From: Streptomyces sindenensis
GTDB lineage: Bacteria; Actinomycetota; Actinomycetes; Streptomycetales; Streptomycetaceae
Direction of reading: 5' to 3'
Assembly: GCF_014649035.1 (NCBI RefSeq)
Contig: NZ_BMSG01000011.1
Span: 124,001-188,000 of the forward strand
Length of the DNA stretch: 64,000 bases
In this document: in pieces, positions 47,653 to 56,279 of the stretch
Numbering within the stretch: position 1 is the stretch's first letter
Layout: each line of letters opens with the position of its first letter
The notes under the pieces: generated by a model
The model's input: the letters and a program-made list of their open reading frames with translations, nothing else
The model's database searches: none
Told to the model about the DNA's origin: nothing
Made by a program: the position numbers and the translations under genes

Positions 47653-47684
47653 GCCGACGATCGTACGAGGACCCCGCCCCCCGC

Positions 47685-47830
47685 AGGACGTCGGCATGAG
47701 GCGCCGCCGACGTCGGCATGAGGCCCCCTACGACCTACGACGTCGGGGTGAGGCCCCACGACGTCGGGGCGATGCCCCACGGCATCAAGGTGAGGCCCCG
47801 CCACGTCGGCATGAGGCCCGAAGACGTCAT
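47685..47830. repeat. 21-bp minisatellite between tatD and the zinc-ribbon gene
   Basis: Six or so imperfect units with consensus ACGTCGGCATGAGGCCCC occupy the gap. The copies at about 47690, 47711 and 47800 are closest to each other. The array runs into the stop codon of the zinc-ribbon gene. Confidence 0.78.
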
Positions 47831-48198
47831 CTGCGGTGGAACGGGTGCAGCAGGTCGGACAGCCGCCAGTGCCGGTCCGGAGTGGCGGCCGTCGACACCG
47901 TACGGTCCTTCGCGCCGGTCTCCGCGGTCTGCGGCATCTGCTGCTTCCGCAGCAGCTCCTGAACGCCCGCGACCCGCCCCGCCCGCATGATGCGCACCAC
48001 GTGTCCGCCGCAGTTGGCACAGGTGGGCGTGGAGAGCGGCGACGGCACCCGCTCACCGTCCGCCGTGTAGACGACGAACGCCTGGCCGTGGACGTCGACG
48101 TGGTGCTCTATCTCGTAGGACTGCTCCCAGCCGTACCCGCACTTCATGCAGGCGAAGGCGTACGCCTCATGGACAGTGGTCGCTGCGGTCTCGCTCAT
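47827..48198 (-). CDS. Small zinc-ribbon protein
   Basis: A 123-residue cytoplasmic protein with CMKCGYGW near the N terminus and CANCGG in the middle, so one CxxC...CxxC zinc ribbon, with an intervening EIEHHVDVHGQAFVVYTADG strand pair. ATG 48198 has AGAGGAG about 8 nt upstream. The C-terminal half is basic. The function is not known; it is divergent from the peptide operon and separated from it by 464 bp. Confidence 0.78.
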   Translation of the reverse strand: MSETAATTVHEAYAFACMKCGYGWEQSYEIEHHVDVHGQAFVVYTADGERVPSPLSTPTCANCGGHVVRIMRAGRVAGVQELLRKQQMPQTAETGAKDRTVSTAATPDRHWRLSDLLHPFHRR

Positions 48199-48662
48199 GC
48201 CTGCTCCTCTTGTCCGCCGGTCACGCACTCCGGGGACGGCCGACCCGCCCGAAGGGTTCGAACAGGTGGCCCGTCCCTTCCAGTGGACACCTGCACCCGG
48301 ATGGACGCACCAGCTCAGAGGCATTGTTGATGCGTTCTTGGCCTCTTTGGGCCGCCCTTTGCCGACGCATGGCGCGGTGGAGGAGACAGGCAGGACAGCG
48401 CGTGACCGCCGGGCCACCGAGCGCCCCCGAACGCGCCGCGCGCCGACCGTGAACGCGCCCGCGCACCACCCCCGCCCGCCCCCACCCCCCTTCCTTGAAT
48501 TACCAGGGATTTCGCGCCGTTCACACCCCGTCCGCACCCCATGAATTCATCATTCAATTGAATCCATGATTTCCCCGGATGCCGCCCCCGATTTGCGAGG
48601 CCCTCATTTCTCCTTTTCACTCATTACGTCCACCCCATTTCCCACAGGACGGGGAACAACTC
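48199..48662. promoter_or_regulatory. Divergent intergenic region with AT-rich nested palindromes
   Basis: No gene is supported. The right part (48541-48640) is strikingly AT-rich for this genome. It holds two adjacent perfect 10-bp palindromes, ATGAATTCAT (48541-48550) and TTCAATTGAA (48553-48562), inside a larger imperfect dyad that ends near 48570. They lie about 100 bp before the peptide gene and are the most likely regulator-binding site of that operon. Confidence 0.55.
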
Positions 48663-48839
48663 ATGTTCACCACGGACACCACTGCCACCGACGTCGAGCT
48701 CGACCTCGACGCCGCTCTCAACCCCGGTGAGGTCGAAGGTCTGTACCGCGACTCCCGCGAGTGCGCCTACCTGGCGCTCCTCGCAGGCGGCGGAGCCCTG
48801 CTGCTCTCGCCTCCGACCCCGCGCCCGAAGAAGGGCTAG
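48663..48839 (+). CDS. 58-residue peptide, candidate precursor peptide
   Basis: A very small gene heading the operon. Residues 1-33 are acidic and Thr/Asp-rich (TDVELDLDAALNPGEVEG), Cys34 is the only cysteine, residues 35-48 are hydrophobic with a LLAGGG step, and the C terminus is SPPTPRPKKG, Pro-rich and cationic. An acidic leader, a double-Gly-like step and a contrasting tail are what a ribosomal peptide natural-product precursor looks like, but a short membrane-associated peptide would also fit. GGGGA lies 7 nt upstream of ATG 48663. The next gene starts 10 bp after its stop. Confidence 0.65.
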   Translation: MFTTDTTATDVELDLDAALNPGEVEGLYRDSRECAYLALLAGGGALLLSPPTPRPKKG

Positions 48840-48849
48840 TCGCCGGCAC

Positions 48850-49557
48850 ATGGACCAGACACATGCTTCGTCGCCCCTGGCGGGTGCCGTGCATGACCTG
48901 GCAACAGAGGTGGTCCTCGCTCTTCGGAGCGGGGACCACCTCGCCACGGTGTGCGGCGCGGCGGGAATCGACGAGGAGAATCGGACCGGAATCGCGGCGG
49001 TACGGGTCATCGGGGCCGACCTGTTGCTGCCGAGCGTTCTTTACGGACGTCATCCGCACCCGGGGGACGTCGCCGTACTCGACCGGGCAGTGCGGGAATT
49101 CCCGCCCAAGCCCGACGCTCCGGCCGCGACGGCCTGGAGCCACTGGCACATGATCTCCACGCTCCAGCGGATGGCGCCGCCCGCACCGGGCGCCGCCGCC
49201 CCCGGCACCGACGCGGAGCCGGACGCCGCCTGGCTGGAGGAGGCCCCCTGGCAGGCGTTCACCCACCAGCTCTCGGTCCTCGCGCCGCTCGCCGTCCCGG
49301 CCGCGCCCTCGGCCGTGCAGCGGGCCGCGGCGAACCGGGCCGTCGACCTGTCGCGCGGCTTCGTCCGCGCGGTGCGGCGGCGCGACTGGCTCCAGGCGGC
49401 GGGCGCGGGCCGCTGGCTCGCGGCGATCGGCGGCGAACCGGCCACCCTGGGCCTGGAACGCGGCCTGGACTTCGTCGAGCAGATGGGCGGGCACGACCCC
49501 CGGGTGACGCTCCATGTGCGGGCCGCCCGGCTGATGGCCGAGGCGAGGGCCCGGTGA
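48850..49557 (+). CDS. Unknown protein of the peptide operon (235 residues)
   Basis: An Ala-rich, mostly helical, soluble protein without a signal peptide or membrane segment. No catalytic motif is recognised. Segments that look conserved-type are SGDHLATVCGAAGIDEENRTGI, ATAWSHWHMISTLQRM and FVEQMGGHDPRVTLHVRAARLM. ATG 48850 is the first start after the peptide gene; its ribosome-binding site is weak. Its stop overlaps the next start (GTGA). It must act with its neighbours, given the coupling, but I cannot say how. Confidence 0.68.
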   Translation: MDQTHASSPLAGAVHDLATEVVLALRSGDHLATVCGAAGIDEENRTGIAAVRVIGADLLLPSVLYGRHPHPGDVAVLDRAVREFPPKPDAPAATAWSHWHMISTLQRMAPPAPGAAAPGTDAEPDAAWLEEAPWQAFTHQLSVLAPLAVPAAPSAVQRAAANRAVDLSRGFVRAVRRRDWLQAAGAGRWLAAIGGEPATLGLERGLDFVEQMGGHDPRVTLHVRAARLMAEARAR

Positions 49558-50648
49558 CGACGACCGCGACCGAGGACCCTCGGGAGAGACCGGGTGCGGG
49601 CCACCCGGCCCGGGATCGCGTCTCCACCCCCGGGGCCTCCGGGTCCTCCGGGACTTCCGGGGCCCCTGCGGCCTCCGGGGCCGCGCTCGCCGTCCTCCCC
49701 GGCGTCCTGGCCTCCGCCCTCGCCTGGACCGACGCGCACCGCACCCGCTTCGCGCTCCCCGACGACGTCCTGGAACCCCACACCCAGGTCAACGCCACGC
49801 TGAAGCCGCTGGGCGAGCTGGCCCAGCTCGGCTCCACGATCCGCCGTGCGACCGCCCCCGGCACCCCGGAACACGAGCTGGCCGGGGACCTCGTCACGTA
49901 CGCCTGGGAGCAGCTGCACGAGGGCGCGCTGCTCCTGGAGCTGCTGCGCGCCGAGCCGTTCGCCGCGTACCCGTACGAGATCTACGCCGCCTTCGCCGGG
50001 TACGGGCTGCGCCACGAGGGCTTCGAGGCGCTGGCCCGCCCGCTCACCGCGACCCGCGCCTGGGCCCATACCGAGCAGCACGCCAACCGGCAGCTGGGGC
50101 TGGTCAACTCCGAACGCCGGGTGGGCGTACTGACCCACACGGACGCGGGCGGAGTGCTGTCGCGGACCTGGCTGGGCGGTCTGTCCGAGCCGTGGATGTT
50201 CGAGGGCCCGTCCGGCTACGCGCTGACCCACACCGTCTTCCACCTCACGGACTGGGGCCGGATGCCCGACCGGGTGCCGGAGAGGATCGACGGCTATCTG
50301 CGGACCTGGCTGCCCGCGTGGGCGGACGGCTGTCTGGAGAGCGGCCAGTGGGACCTGACCGGAGAGCTGCTGGCGGTGGCCGCGTCGCTGCCGGGCCCGG
50401 CCCCCGGGGAGCTGCTGGACGCGGTCTGGCCGGTGCTGGCCGACGTCCAGCACCCGACCGGCTGCGTCCCGGAGACCGGCGCACCGGTCCAGGACCCCGC
50501 GCCGGACCCGTACCCCTTCATCGACTGCTACCACTCCACGCTGGTCACGGCCTTCGCGGCGGCCCTGTCCCTCAGGTCGCTGCGCGGGACGGGCGAGCGG
50601 GGCGAGACCGGCGGGGCCCCACCCGGCCGGGAAAGGCACACCCCATGA
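49554..50648 (+). CDS. Helical-repeat protein A of the peptide operon (DUF6895-like)
   Basis: A 364-residue protein, paralogous to the next one. After a disordered Gly/Ser/Ala N terminus (about 60 residues), it has LEPHTQVNATLKPLGELAQLG, TWLGGLSEPWMFEGPSGYALTHTVFHLTDWG and YHSTLVTAFAAALSLRSL. Alternating helix pairs suggest an alpha/alpha-toroid fold. Histidines in HTVFHLTDWG and YHSTLV are kept in both paralogues and may bind a metal or act catalytically (inference). From memory this family may be catalogued as DUF6895; not checked. GTG 49554 and the stop at 50648 both overlap neighbours by 4 nt. Confidence 0.72.
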   Translation: MTTTATEDPRERPGAGHPARDRVSTPGASGSSGTSGAPAASGAALAVLPGVLASALAWTDAHRTRFALPDDVLEPHTQVNATLKPLGELAQLGSTIRRATAPGTPEHELAGDLVTYAWEQLHEGALLLELLRAEPFAAYPYEIYAAFAGYGLRHEGFEALARPLTATRAWAHTEQHANRQLGLVNSERRVGVLTHTDAGGVLSRTWLGGLSEPWMFEGPSGYALTHTVFHLTDWGRMPDRVPERIDGYLRTWLPAWADGCLESGQWDLTGELLAVAASLPGPAPGELLDAVWPVLADVQHPTGCVPETGAPVQDPAPDPYPFIDCYHSTLVTAFAAALSLRSLRGTGERGETGGAPPGRERHTP

Positions 50649-51586
50649 GCACCGGCACCACCACCGGCATCCAGCAGATCCACGACGTCGGGGCGAAGGC
50701 CCTGGGCTGGCTGTACGAACACCGCGAGGGCTTCCGGCTGGAGGCGGACCCGTCCCCGGAGGCGGGGATGCTGGACCGGTTCAAGCCGCTGGGCGAGCTG
50801 GCGCTGATCGGGAAGGTCATCTTCCGCGAGGGGGTGGCCGGCTCCCAGCAGTCCTCCCTCGCCCACAAGCTGCTGGACCACGCCTGGCACGAGCTGCTGG
50901 ACTCGGGGGCGCGGCTGCTGGAGGGCCAGCGGCGCGAACCGCTGTCGCCGGTGCCGCTGGAGGTCTACGTACCGTTCCGGGAGCTGGGCTACCGGCAGCC
51001 GGATCTGGAGTCCGCGATCCGGCTCAACCACCGTCTGGCCAGCTGGGCGGCGCTGGAGGTGCTGCCGGTGCGACGGCTCGGCCTCAGCGCCATCGAGCGG
51101 CGGTTCGGGGTGGAGCCGAGCGTCCCGGAGACGGCGGCGCTGGCCCACACCTGGCTGGCGCGCCGCCCCGAGCCGTGGACGGTCGAGGGCCATATCGGCT
51201 ACGACATCACGCACACGGTGTTCCACCTCACCGACTGGGGCGAGAAACCGGCCGGGCTCCCCGCCGACATCGCGGAGTACCTGGCGCTCTGGCTGCCGGT
51301 CTGGCTGGACGACTGGCTGGACCTGAAGCGCTGGGACCTGCTGGGCGAGCTGCTGGTCGTCGACGCCTGCCTGCCGGAACCGACCCTGGACCCGGCGGCC
51401 TGGCAGGGGTTCGCGCAGGCGCAGCAGCCGGACGGGGCGATGCCGGTGGTCGGCGGGATGCCGGAGGGGGACGAGGAGTCGGTGTTCGACCTGGTCTACC
51501 ACCCGACGCTGGTCGCCGCGTTCGCCTCGGCGCTGGCGATGTCCCGCGCCCTGTCCGACCTCAGCGCGGATCCGGCCCCGGCATGA
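50645..51586 (+). CDS. Helical-repeat protein B of the peptide operon (DUF6895-like)
   Basis: A 313-residue paralogue of the preceding protein, without its disordered N-terminal extension. Shared blocks: FKPLGELALIGKV, HTWLARRPEPWTVEGHIGYDITHTVFHLTDWG, LLGELLVVDACLP and YHPTLVAAFASALAMS. The two probably form a heterodimer or act on successive steps. ATG 50645 overlaps the previous stop (ATGA), and its own stop overlaps the serine-hydrolase start. No known activity. Confidence 0.72.
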   Translation: MSTGTTTGIQQIHDVGAKALGWLYEHREGFRLEADPSPEAGMLDRFKPLGELALIGKVIFREGVAGSQQSSLAHKLLDHAWHELLDSGARLLEGQRREPLSPVPLEVYVPFRELGYRQPDLESAIRLNHRLASWAALEVLPVRRLGLSAIERRFGVEPSVPETAALAHTWLARRPEPWTVEGHIGYDITHTVFHLTDWGEKPAGLPADIAEYLALWLPVWLDDWLDLKRWDLLGELLVVDACLPEPTLDPAAWQGFAQAQQPDGAMPVVGGMPEGDEESVFDLVYHPTLVAAFASALAMSRALSDLSADPAPA

Positions 51587-52638
51587 CGGACGTGACGGCG
51601 ATCCGCGCGGCCGCCCCCGGTGTACCGGCCACCGCCCGCCTCCTGGCCGAGGCCGCGCGGGCGGTCGACGCGCCCGATCTGGTGCTCGCGGTCAGCCGGG
51701 ACGGGGTGCGCACCGTCCACACCGGCGGGAGCGCGGAACCGGGCCCGGTCCCCCGCGACCGGCTGGCGTACGAGCTGGGCTCGGCGTCGAAGCCGTACGC
51801 GGGGCTGCTGCTGGCCCGGCTGGTGGCGCAGGGCCGGGTGCGGTACGAGGACCGAGCGGCGGACCTGCTGGCCCCGGGGTTCCCGGTGCACCCGGCGGTC
51901 CGCCGGATCACCCTGCGCCATCTGGTCACCCACACCTCGGGGCTGCCGGGCCTGCCCGCCGACTTCTACCCGCAGGCGGTGCCCCGCTGGTCGACCGACC
52001 CGTACGGCGGCTACCCGGCCGACCGGGTGGTCCGGTCCTTCCTGCGGGCCCGCCCGCGCCACCGGCCCGGAACCCGCTGGCGCTACTCGAACTTCGCCGT
52101 CTCGGTCCTCGGCCACACCCTGGCGGCGGCCACCGGAACCCCGTGGGAGGTCCTGCTGCACCAGCAGATCCTGGCCCCGCTGGGCCTGGAGGCGACCCGG
52201 GTGCGCCCCGGCCCCGACGGCACGGACGCGGTGGGCCACCGCCGCGACGGCACGCCGGTGCCCGCGCTGGACACCGGGGGCTTCACGGCGGCGGGCGCGG
52301 TCCGGGCGACCCCGCTGGACCTGCTGACGTTCCTGGAGGCGCATGTGGGCGGGGCGGAGCCGATGGACCCGTCGCTGGCCGGGCCGCTCGTGGAGGTCCG
52401 GCGCCCGGTGCTCCGACGCGGCCGGCGGCACGCGCACACGCACACGCTCACGTGGTTCCACCACCCGTCCCCGTACGGCCCGGTCCTCTTCCACGCCGGG
52501 GCGACCCTGGGCCAGCAGGCGTTCCTGGGCTTCCGCCCGGGGTCGGGGCTCGCGGTGGCGGCGACGGCGACGCGGCGGGTGCACCGGGCGGACACGTTCG
52601 TGGCGACGGCGTACGGCTTGCTGACGGAAACGCCGTAG
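51583..52638 (+). CDS. Serine hydrolase, beta-lactamase/S12 family
   Basis: A 351-residue penicillin-binding-protein/class C beta-lactamase-fold hydrolase without a signal peptide. The SxxK nucleophile is in YELGSASKPYAGLLLARL, the YxN motif is WRYSNFAVSVLGHTLA, and the third motif is replaced by FHAGATLGQQAF (HxG). Such proteins act as esterases, D-amino-peptidases or, in biosynthetic clusters, acyl- or peptide-processing enzymes. Its intracellular location and 4-nt overlap with the preceding gene suggest it works on the operon's product (inference). It is the last gene of the unit. Confidence 0.82.
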   Translation: MTDVTAIRAAAPGVPATARLLAEAARAVDAPDLVLAVSRDGVRTVHTGGSAEPGPVPRDRLAYELGSASKPYAGLLLARLVAQGRVRYEDRAADLLAPGFPVHPAVRRITLRHLVTHTSGLPGLPADFYPQAVPRWSTDPYGGYPADRVVRSFLRARPRHRPGTRWRYSNFAVSVLGHTLAAATGTPWEVLLHQQILAPLGLEATRVRPGPDGTDAVGHRRDGTPVPALDTGGFTAAGAVRATPLDLLTFLEAHVGGAEPMDPSLAGPLVEVRRPVLRRGRRHAHTHTLTWFHHPSPYGPVLFHAGATLGQQAFLGFRPGSGLAVAATATRRVHRADTFVATAYGLLTETP

Positions 52639-52710
52639 CCACCGCCGTACGCACGCAGGCGACACCGCCCGTACGCGCGAAGGCGACACCGCCCGTACGC
52701 GCCGTACGCA

Positions 52711-53589
52711 CTAAGGCTTCGCGGCCTTCTCCGCGTTCTTGGCGGCGACGACCGCGTCGAACACCTCCCGCTTCGGCAGCCCGGCATCGGCGGCGACGGC
52801 GGCGATGGCCTCCTTGCGCCGCTCCCCCGCCTCCTCGCGCACCCGTACGCGCCGCACCAGCTCCTCGGCGTCGAGGTCTCCGGGCCCGGCGTCCGCCGCC
52901 CCCTCCACCACGACGGTGATCTCGCCGCGCACCCCGTCGGCGGCCCACACGGCGAGCTCGCCGAGGGGCCCGCGCTTGACCTCCTCGTACGTCTTGGTCA
53001 GCTCGCGGCAGACGGCGGCGCGGCGCTCGGCGCCGAAGACCTCGGCCATGGCGGCGAGGGTGTCGTCGAGCCGGTGAGGGGCTTCGAAGAAGACCATGGT
53101 GCGGCGCTCGTCGGCGTTCTCGCGGAGCCGGGAGAGCCGTTCGCCGCCCTTGCGGGGCAGGAACCCCTCGAAGCAGAACCGGTCGACGGGCAGCCCGGAG
53201 AGTGCGAGGGCGGTGAGCACGGCGCTGGGCCCCGGCACGGCGGTGACGCGAATGTCCTTCTCCACAGCAGCGGCGACGAGCCGGTACCCCGGGTCGGAGA
53301 CGGAGGGCATCCCGGCATCGGTGACGAGGAGCACCCGGGCGCCCCCGCTCAGCGCCTCGACCAGCTCGGGGGTCCGGGCGGACTCGTTCCCCTCGAAGTA
53401 GGAGACGACACGCCCCGAGGTGTGGATGCCGAGCGCCTGGGTGAGCCGGCGCAGCCGCCGGGTGTCCTCGGCGGCGACGACGTCGGCCCGCTCCAGTTCG
53501 GCGGCGAGGCGGGGCGGGGCGTCCGCCACATCTCCGATGGGGGTCCCTGCGAGCACGAGCGTTCCAGTCGTTCCAGTCACATCAGCCAT
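52711..53589 (-). CDS. rsmI: 16S rRNA (cytidine1402-2'-O)-methyltransferase
   Basis: A 292-residue tetrapyrrole-methylase-fold enzyme. Motifs: LVLAGTPIGDVADAPPRL, VVAAEDTRRLRRL, LLVTDAGMPSVSDPGYRLV and VPGPSAVLTALALSGLPVDRFCFEGFLPRKG. It methylates C1402 in the decoding centre with RsmH. ATG 53589 gives the usual length. A Lys/Ala-rich tail follows the catalytic domain. It is divergent from the mannosyltransferase gene, 53 bp away. Confidence 0.95.
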   Translation of the reverse strand: MADVTGTTGTLVLAGTPIGDVADAPPRLAAELERADVVAAEDTRRLRRLTQALGIHTSGRVVSYFEGNESARTPELVEALSGGARVLLVTDAGMPSVSDPGYRLVAAAVEKDIRVTAVPGPSAVLTALALSGLPVDRFCFEGFLPRKGGERLSRLRENADERRTMVFFEAPHRLDDTLAAMAEVFGAERRAAVCRELTKTYEEVKRGPLGELAVWAADGVRGEITVVVEGAADAGPGDLDAEELVRRVRVREEAGERRKEAIAAVAADAGLPKREVFDAVVAAKNAEKAAKP

Positions 53590-53642
53590 CCTCGCAGCAC
53601 GGGCAGCGCCCTTCGCACAGATGCGTTCCCTACGATGGCGCG

Positions 53643-55412
53643 GTGACGAGTACCGCACCCGAGACCCAGCGGGGCCACGACGCCGGGGACCCGCTCGGCG
53701 AACAGCCGACCTCCTGGCAACGGCGGCTGCGCCGCTTCGGCCATGTCCCCCGCCCGGAGACCTCGCTCCGCGACCGGCTGGACCCGCCGTACACCCGGCC
53801 CGGCCGGCAGGTCTGGTCGGTGCTCGCGGTCCCGCCGCAGGTGGCGGACCGGCTGGTGCGCTGGTCCGGCTGGGGCGGCCCGCTGCTCGTGACACTCGTC
53901 GCGGGCCTGCTCCGCTTCTGGAAGCTGGACCGGCCGCACGCGGTGATATTCGACGAGACGTACTACGCGAAGGACGCGTGGGCGCTGGTCAACCAGGGGT
54001 ACGAGGGTTCCTGGCCGAAGGACGTCGACAAGCAGATCCTCAGCGACCCCTCCTCCGTCCCGATCCCGACCGACCCGGGCTATGTGGTGCACCCGCCGGT
54101 CGGCAAGTGGATCATCGGCTTCGGTGAGCAGTTGTTCGGCTTCACGCCGTTCGGCTGGCGGTTCATGGTGGCGGTGCTCGGCACGATCTCGGTCCTCCTC
54201 CTCTGCCGGATCGGCCGGCGCCTGTTCCGCTCGACGTTCCTGGGCTGTCTGGCGGGCCTGCTGCTCGCGGTGGACGGGCTGCACTTCGTGATGAGCCGGA
54301 CCGCGCTGCTGGACCTGATCGTCATGTTCTTCGTGCTGGCGGCGTTCGGCTGCCTGGTGGTCGACCGGGACCACGCCCGCCGGAGGCTGGCGGCCGCGCT
54401 GCCGGTGGGCGAGGAGGGCGTACTGCGCCCGGACGTGAGGGTGGCGGAGACGCTGCGCCTGGGATGGCGTCCGTGGCGGCTGGCGGCGGGCGTGATGCTG
54501 GGCCTGGCGTTCGCGACGAAGTGGAACGGCCTGTACGTGCTGGCCGCTTTCGGCCTGATGACGGTGTTGTGGGACGTCGGCGCGCGGCGGACAGCGGGCG
54601 CGGTGCACCCCTACCAGGCGGTGCTGCGCCGCGACCTGATCCCCGCTTTCGTCTCGACGGTGCCGGTGGCGATCGTCACGTACGTCGTGTCGTGGACCGG
54701 CTGGATCGTCACGGACAAGGGCTACTACCGCAACTGGGCGGCCACCGAGGGCAAGGACTCCTCCTGGAGCTGGCTCTTCCCGGACTGGCTGCGCAGCCTG
54801 TGGCACTACGAGAACCAGGTGTACGACTTCCACGTCGGCCTGACCTCGGGCCACACGTACGAGTCCAACCCCTGGAGCTGGCTGGTCCTGGGCCGCCCGG
54901 TCTCCTACTACTACGAGGAGCAGACGGGCTGCACGGAGTCGGCCACCGGCAAGTGCGCCGCCGAGGTCCTGGCCATCGGCACCCCGCTCCTGTGGTGGCT
55001 GGCGTGCTTCGCCCTCGCGTACGTGGTGTGGCGCTGGTTCTTCCGCCGCGACTGGCGCGCCGGCGCGATCGCCTGCGGCGTGGTGGCGGGCTGGCTCCCC
55101 TGGTTCTTCTACCAGGAGCGGACGATCTTCCTCTTCTACGCGGTGGTGTTCGTCCCGTTCCTCTGCCTGGCGGTCACGATGATGCTGGGCGCGATCGCGG
55201 GCCCAGCGGCGGGCACGGGCGCCCGCGCCGAACTGGGCCTCACCACCCAGGACCCCACCGGCGAACGCCGCCGCACCCTGGGGGCGATCGCGGTGGGCGT
55301 CCTGGTGCTCCTGATCATCTGGAACTTCATCTACTTCTGGCCGCTGTACACCGGGACGTCGATCCCGGAGGACCTGTGGCGGGACCGGATGTGGCTGGAT
55401 ACGTGGGTCTAG
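53643..55412 (+). CDS. pmt: Protein O-mannosyltransferase (PMT family)
   Basis: A 589-residue GT-C glycosyltransferase with about eleven membrane segments that moves mannose from polyprenyl-phosphate mannose to Ser/Thr of exported proteins. The catalytic loop has HAVIFDETYYAKDAW (Asp-Glu) and HPPVGKWIIG. In S. coelicolor the orthologous Pmt glycosylates secreted and lipoproteins, is needed for phiC31 infection, and affects beta-lactam and vancomycin susceptibility. GTG 53643. The N-terminal 80 residues are cytoplasmic. rsmI-pmt divergence is conserved in actinobacteria. Confidence 0.93.
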   Translation: MTSTAPETQRGHDAGDPLGEQPTSWQRRLRRFGHVPRPETSLRDRLDPPYTRPGRQVWSVLAVPPQVADRLVRWSGWGGPLLVTLVAGLLRFWKLDRPHAVIFDETYYAKDAWALVNQGYEGSWPKDVDKQILSDPSSVPIPTDPGYVVHPPVGKWIIGFGEQLFGFTPFGWRFMVAVLGTISVLLLCRIGRRLFRSTFLGCLAGLLLAVDGLHFVMSRTALLDLIVMFFVLAAFGCLVVDRDHARRRLAAALPVGEEGVLRPDVRVAETLRLGWRPWRLAAGVMLGLAFATKWNGLYVLAAFGLMTVLWDVGARRTAGAVHPYQAVLRRDLIPAFVSTVPVAIVTYVVSWTGWIVTDKGYYRNWAATEGKDSSWSWLFPDWLRSLWHYENQVYDFHVGLTSGHTYESNPWSWLVLGRPVSYYYEEQTGCTESATGKCAAEVLAIGTPLLWWLACFALAYVVWRWFFRRDWRAGAIACGVVAGWLPWFFYQERTIFLFYAVVFVPFLCLAVTMMLGAIAGPAAGTGARAELGLTTQDPTGERRRTLGAIAVGVLVLLIIWNFIYFWPLYTGTSIPEDLWRDRMWLDTWV

Positions 55413-55669
55413 CTGGGCGGACACACCTCGCCGGTGCTGCTCCTGCCGCGCCGTCGAGGTGTGCCCCGGTCGCTCGCGGACGTCGTTGGCCCCGCGGACA
55501 GCACGCCTCGTTGTCAGCGCTCACCGCCAGAGTCCCGTGGCCTGCGATCAGGGGCCCGTCGACAGCCGCAGCCCGCCCGGCACCGCGCCTCCCGCGGCCC
55601 GGACCGAGCCCCGGACGGAGGGGGAGCGGGGGCGGGCACCCACCCCCGCCTCACCACGGTCCCTGCGGG
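55413..55669. other. Intergenic region, nothing specific seen
   Basis: A 257-bp gap between the convergent pmt and membrane-protein genes. No convincing gene, hairpin or repeat was identified. Confidence 0.3.
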
Positions 55670-56158
55670 TCACACCGCGATTCCCGGCCCGGCCGCCGCC
55701 GTCTTTCGCCGCTGCCGTACCAGGAAGACCGCCGCCACGGCCGACAGGATCAGGAAGAGCAGCGCGGTGCCGCCCGAGATCCAGGCGAGCAGGGCCGCGC
55801 CGCCGCCCCCGACGTCCGCCTCACGGGCGACCACCTGGGGGTCGTCCGCCTGGTAGCGGACGGTCAGGGCGGCGCCCACGGACTGCTTGCCGCCGCCGCT
55901 GCCCGTCGGCAGATCCGCCACCACGGTCCGCCCGTCGGCCTCGAACTCGACGCGGCAGTGGCCGATCATGCACGACCCGCTCGTGTGCAGCGTGGCGTCG
56001 GCCCGCTCGCCGTTCCGCAGGGAGCGCAGGTGCTCGGCCGCCGGAAACATCACCAGCAGCGACAGCATCCCCAGCAGCAGCGTGATCGTCAGCGACATCA
56101 CCAAGGACCCACGGGGCCCCAGCCCGCCCTGCCCGCTGCCCGGGGCACTCGCGTTCAC
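55670..56158 (-). CDS. Small membrane protein, DUF3592-like layout
   Basis: A 162-residue protein with an N-terminal hydrophobic segment (about 20-40), an exported beta-rich loop with a cysteine pair (SCMIGHCRVEFEADG, VGAALTVRYQADDPQVV), and a second hydrophobic segment (about 125-148) before a basic tail. GTG 56158 has AAAGGTGG about 8 nt upstream. It resembles DUF3592-type proteins and the protein at 14578-15048; the function is unknown. Confidence 0.68.
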   Translation of the reverse strand: MNASAPGSGQGGLGPRGSLVMSLTITLLLGMLSLLVMFPAAEHLRSLRNGERADATLHTSGSCMIGHCRVEFEADGRTVVADLPTGSGGGKQSVGAALTVRYQADDPQVVAREADVGGGGAALLAWISGGTALLFLILSAVAAVFLVRQRRKTAAAGPGIAV

Positions 56159-56279
56159 TGTGCGGTCCACCTTTCCCCGCCCCCGCCCGTTCTGGTGTAC
56201 GAGCAGACTAGTCGCGATGTCCGAGGTCTCGCGTAGGTTGAGCGCCGTCGCAGTCGAACGAGAGGAACGGGGAACACGG

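Noticed and set aside
47685..47830. Repeat array as a CRISPR
   Set aside because: Units of about 21 bp are contiguous and imperfect with no unique spacers, and there are no cas genes.
48254..48264. GGTTCGAAC resembling a tRNA T-loop
   Set aside because: No acceptor, D or anticodon stem can be built around it; it occurs by chance.
53577..55424. Minus-strand frame of 600 codons opposite pmt
   Set aside because: Arg/His/Gln-rich shadow of pmt, without start signals or homology features.
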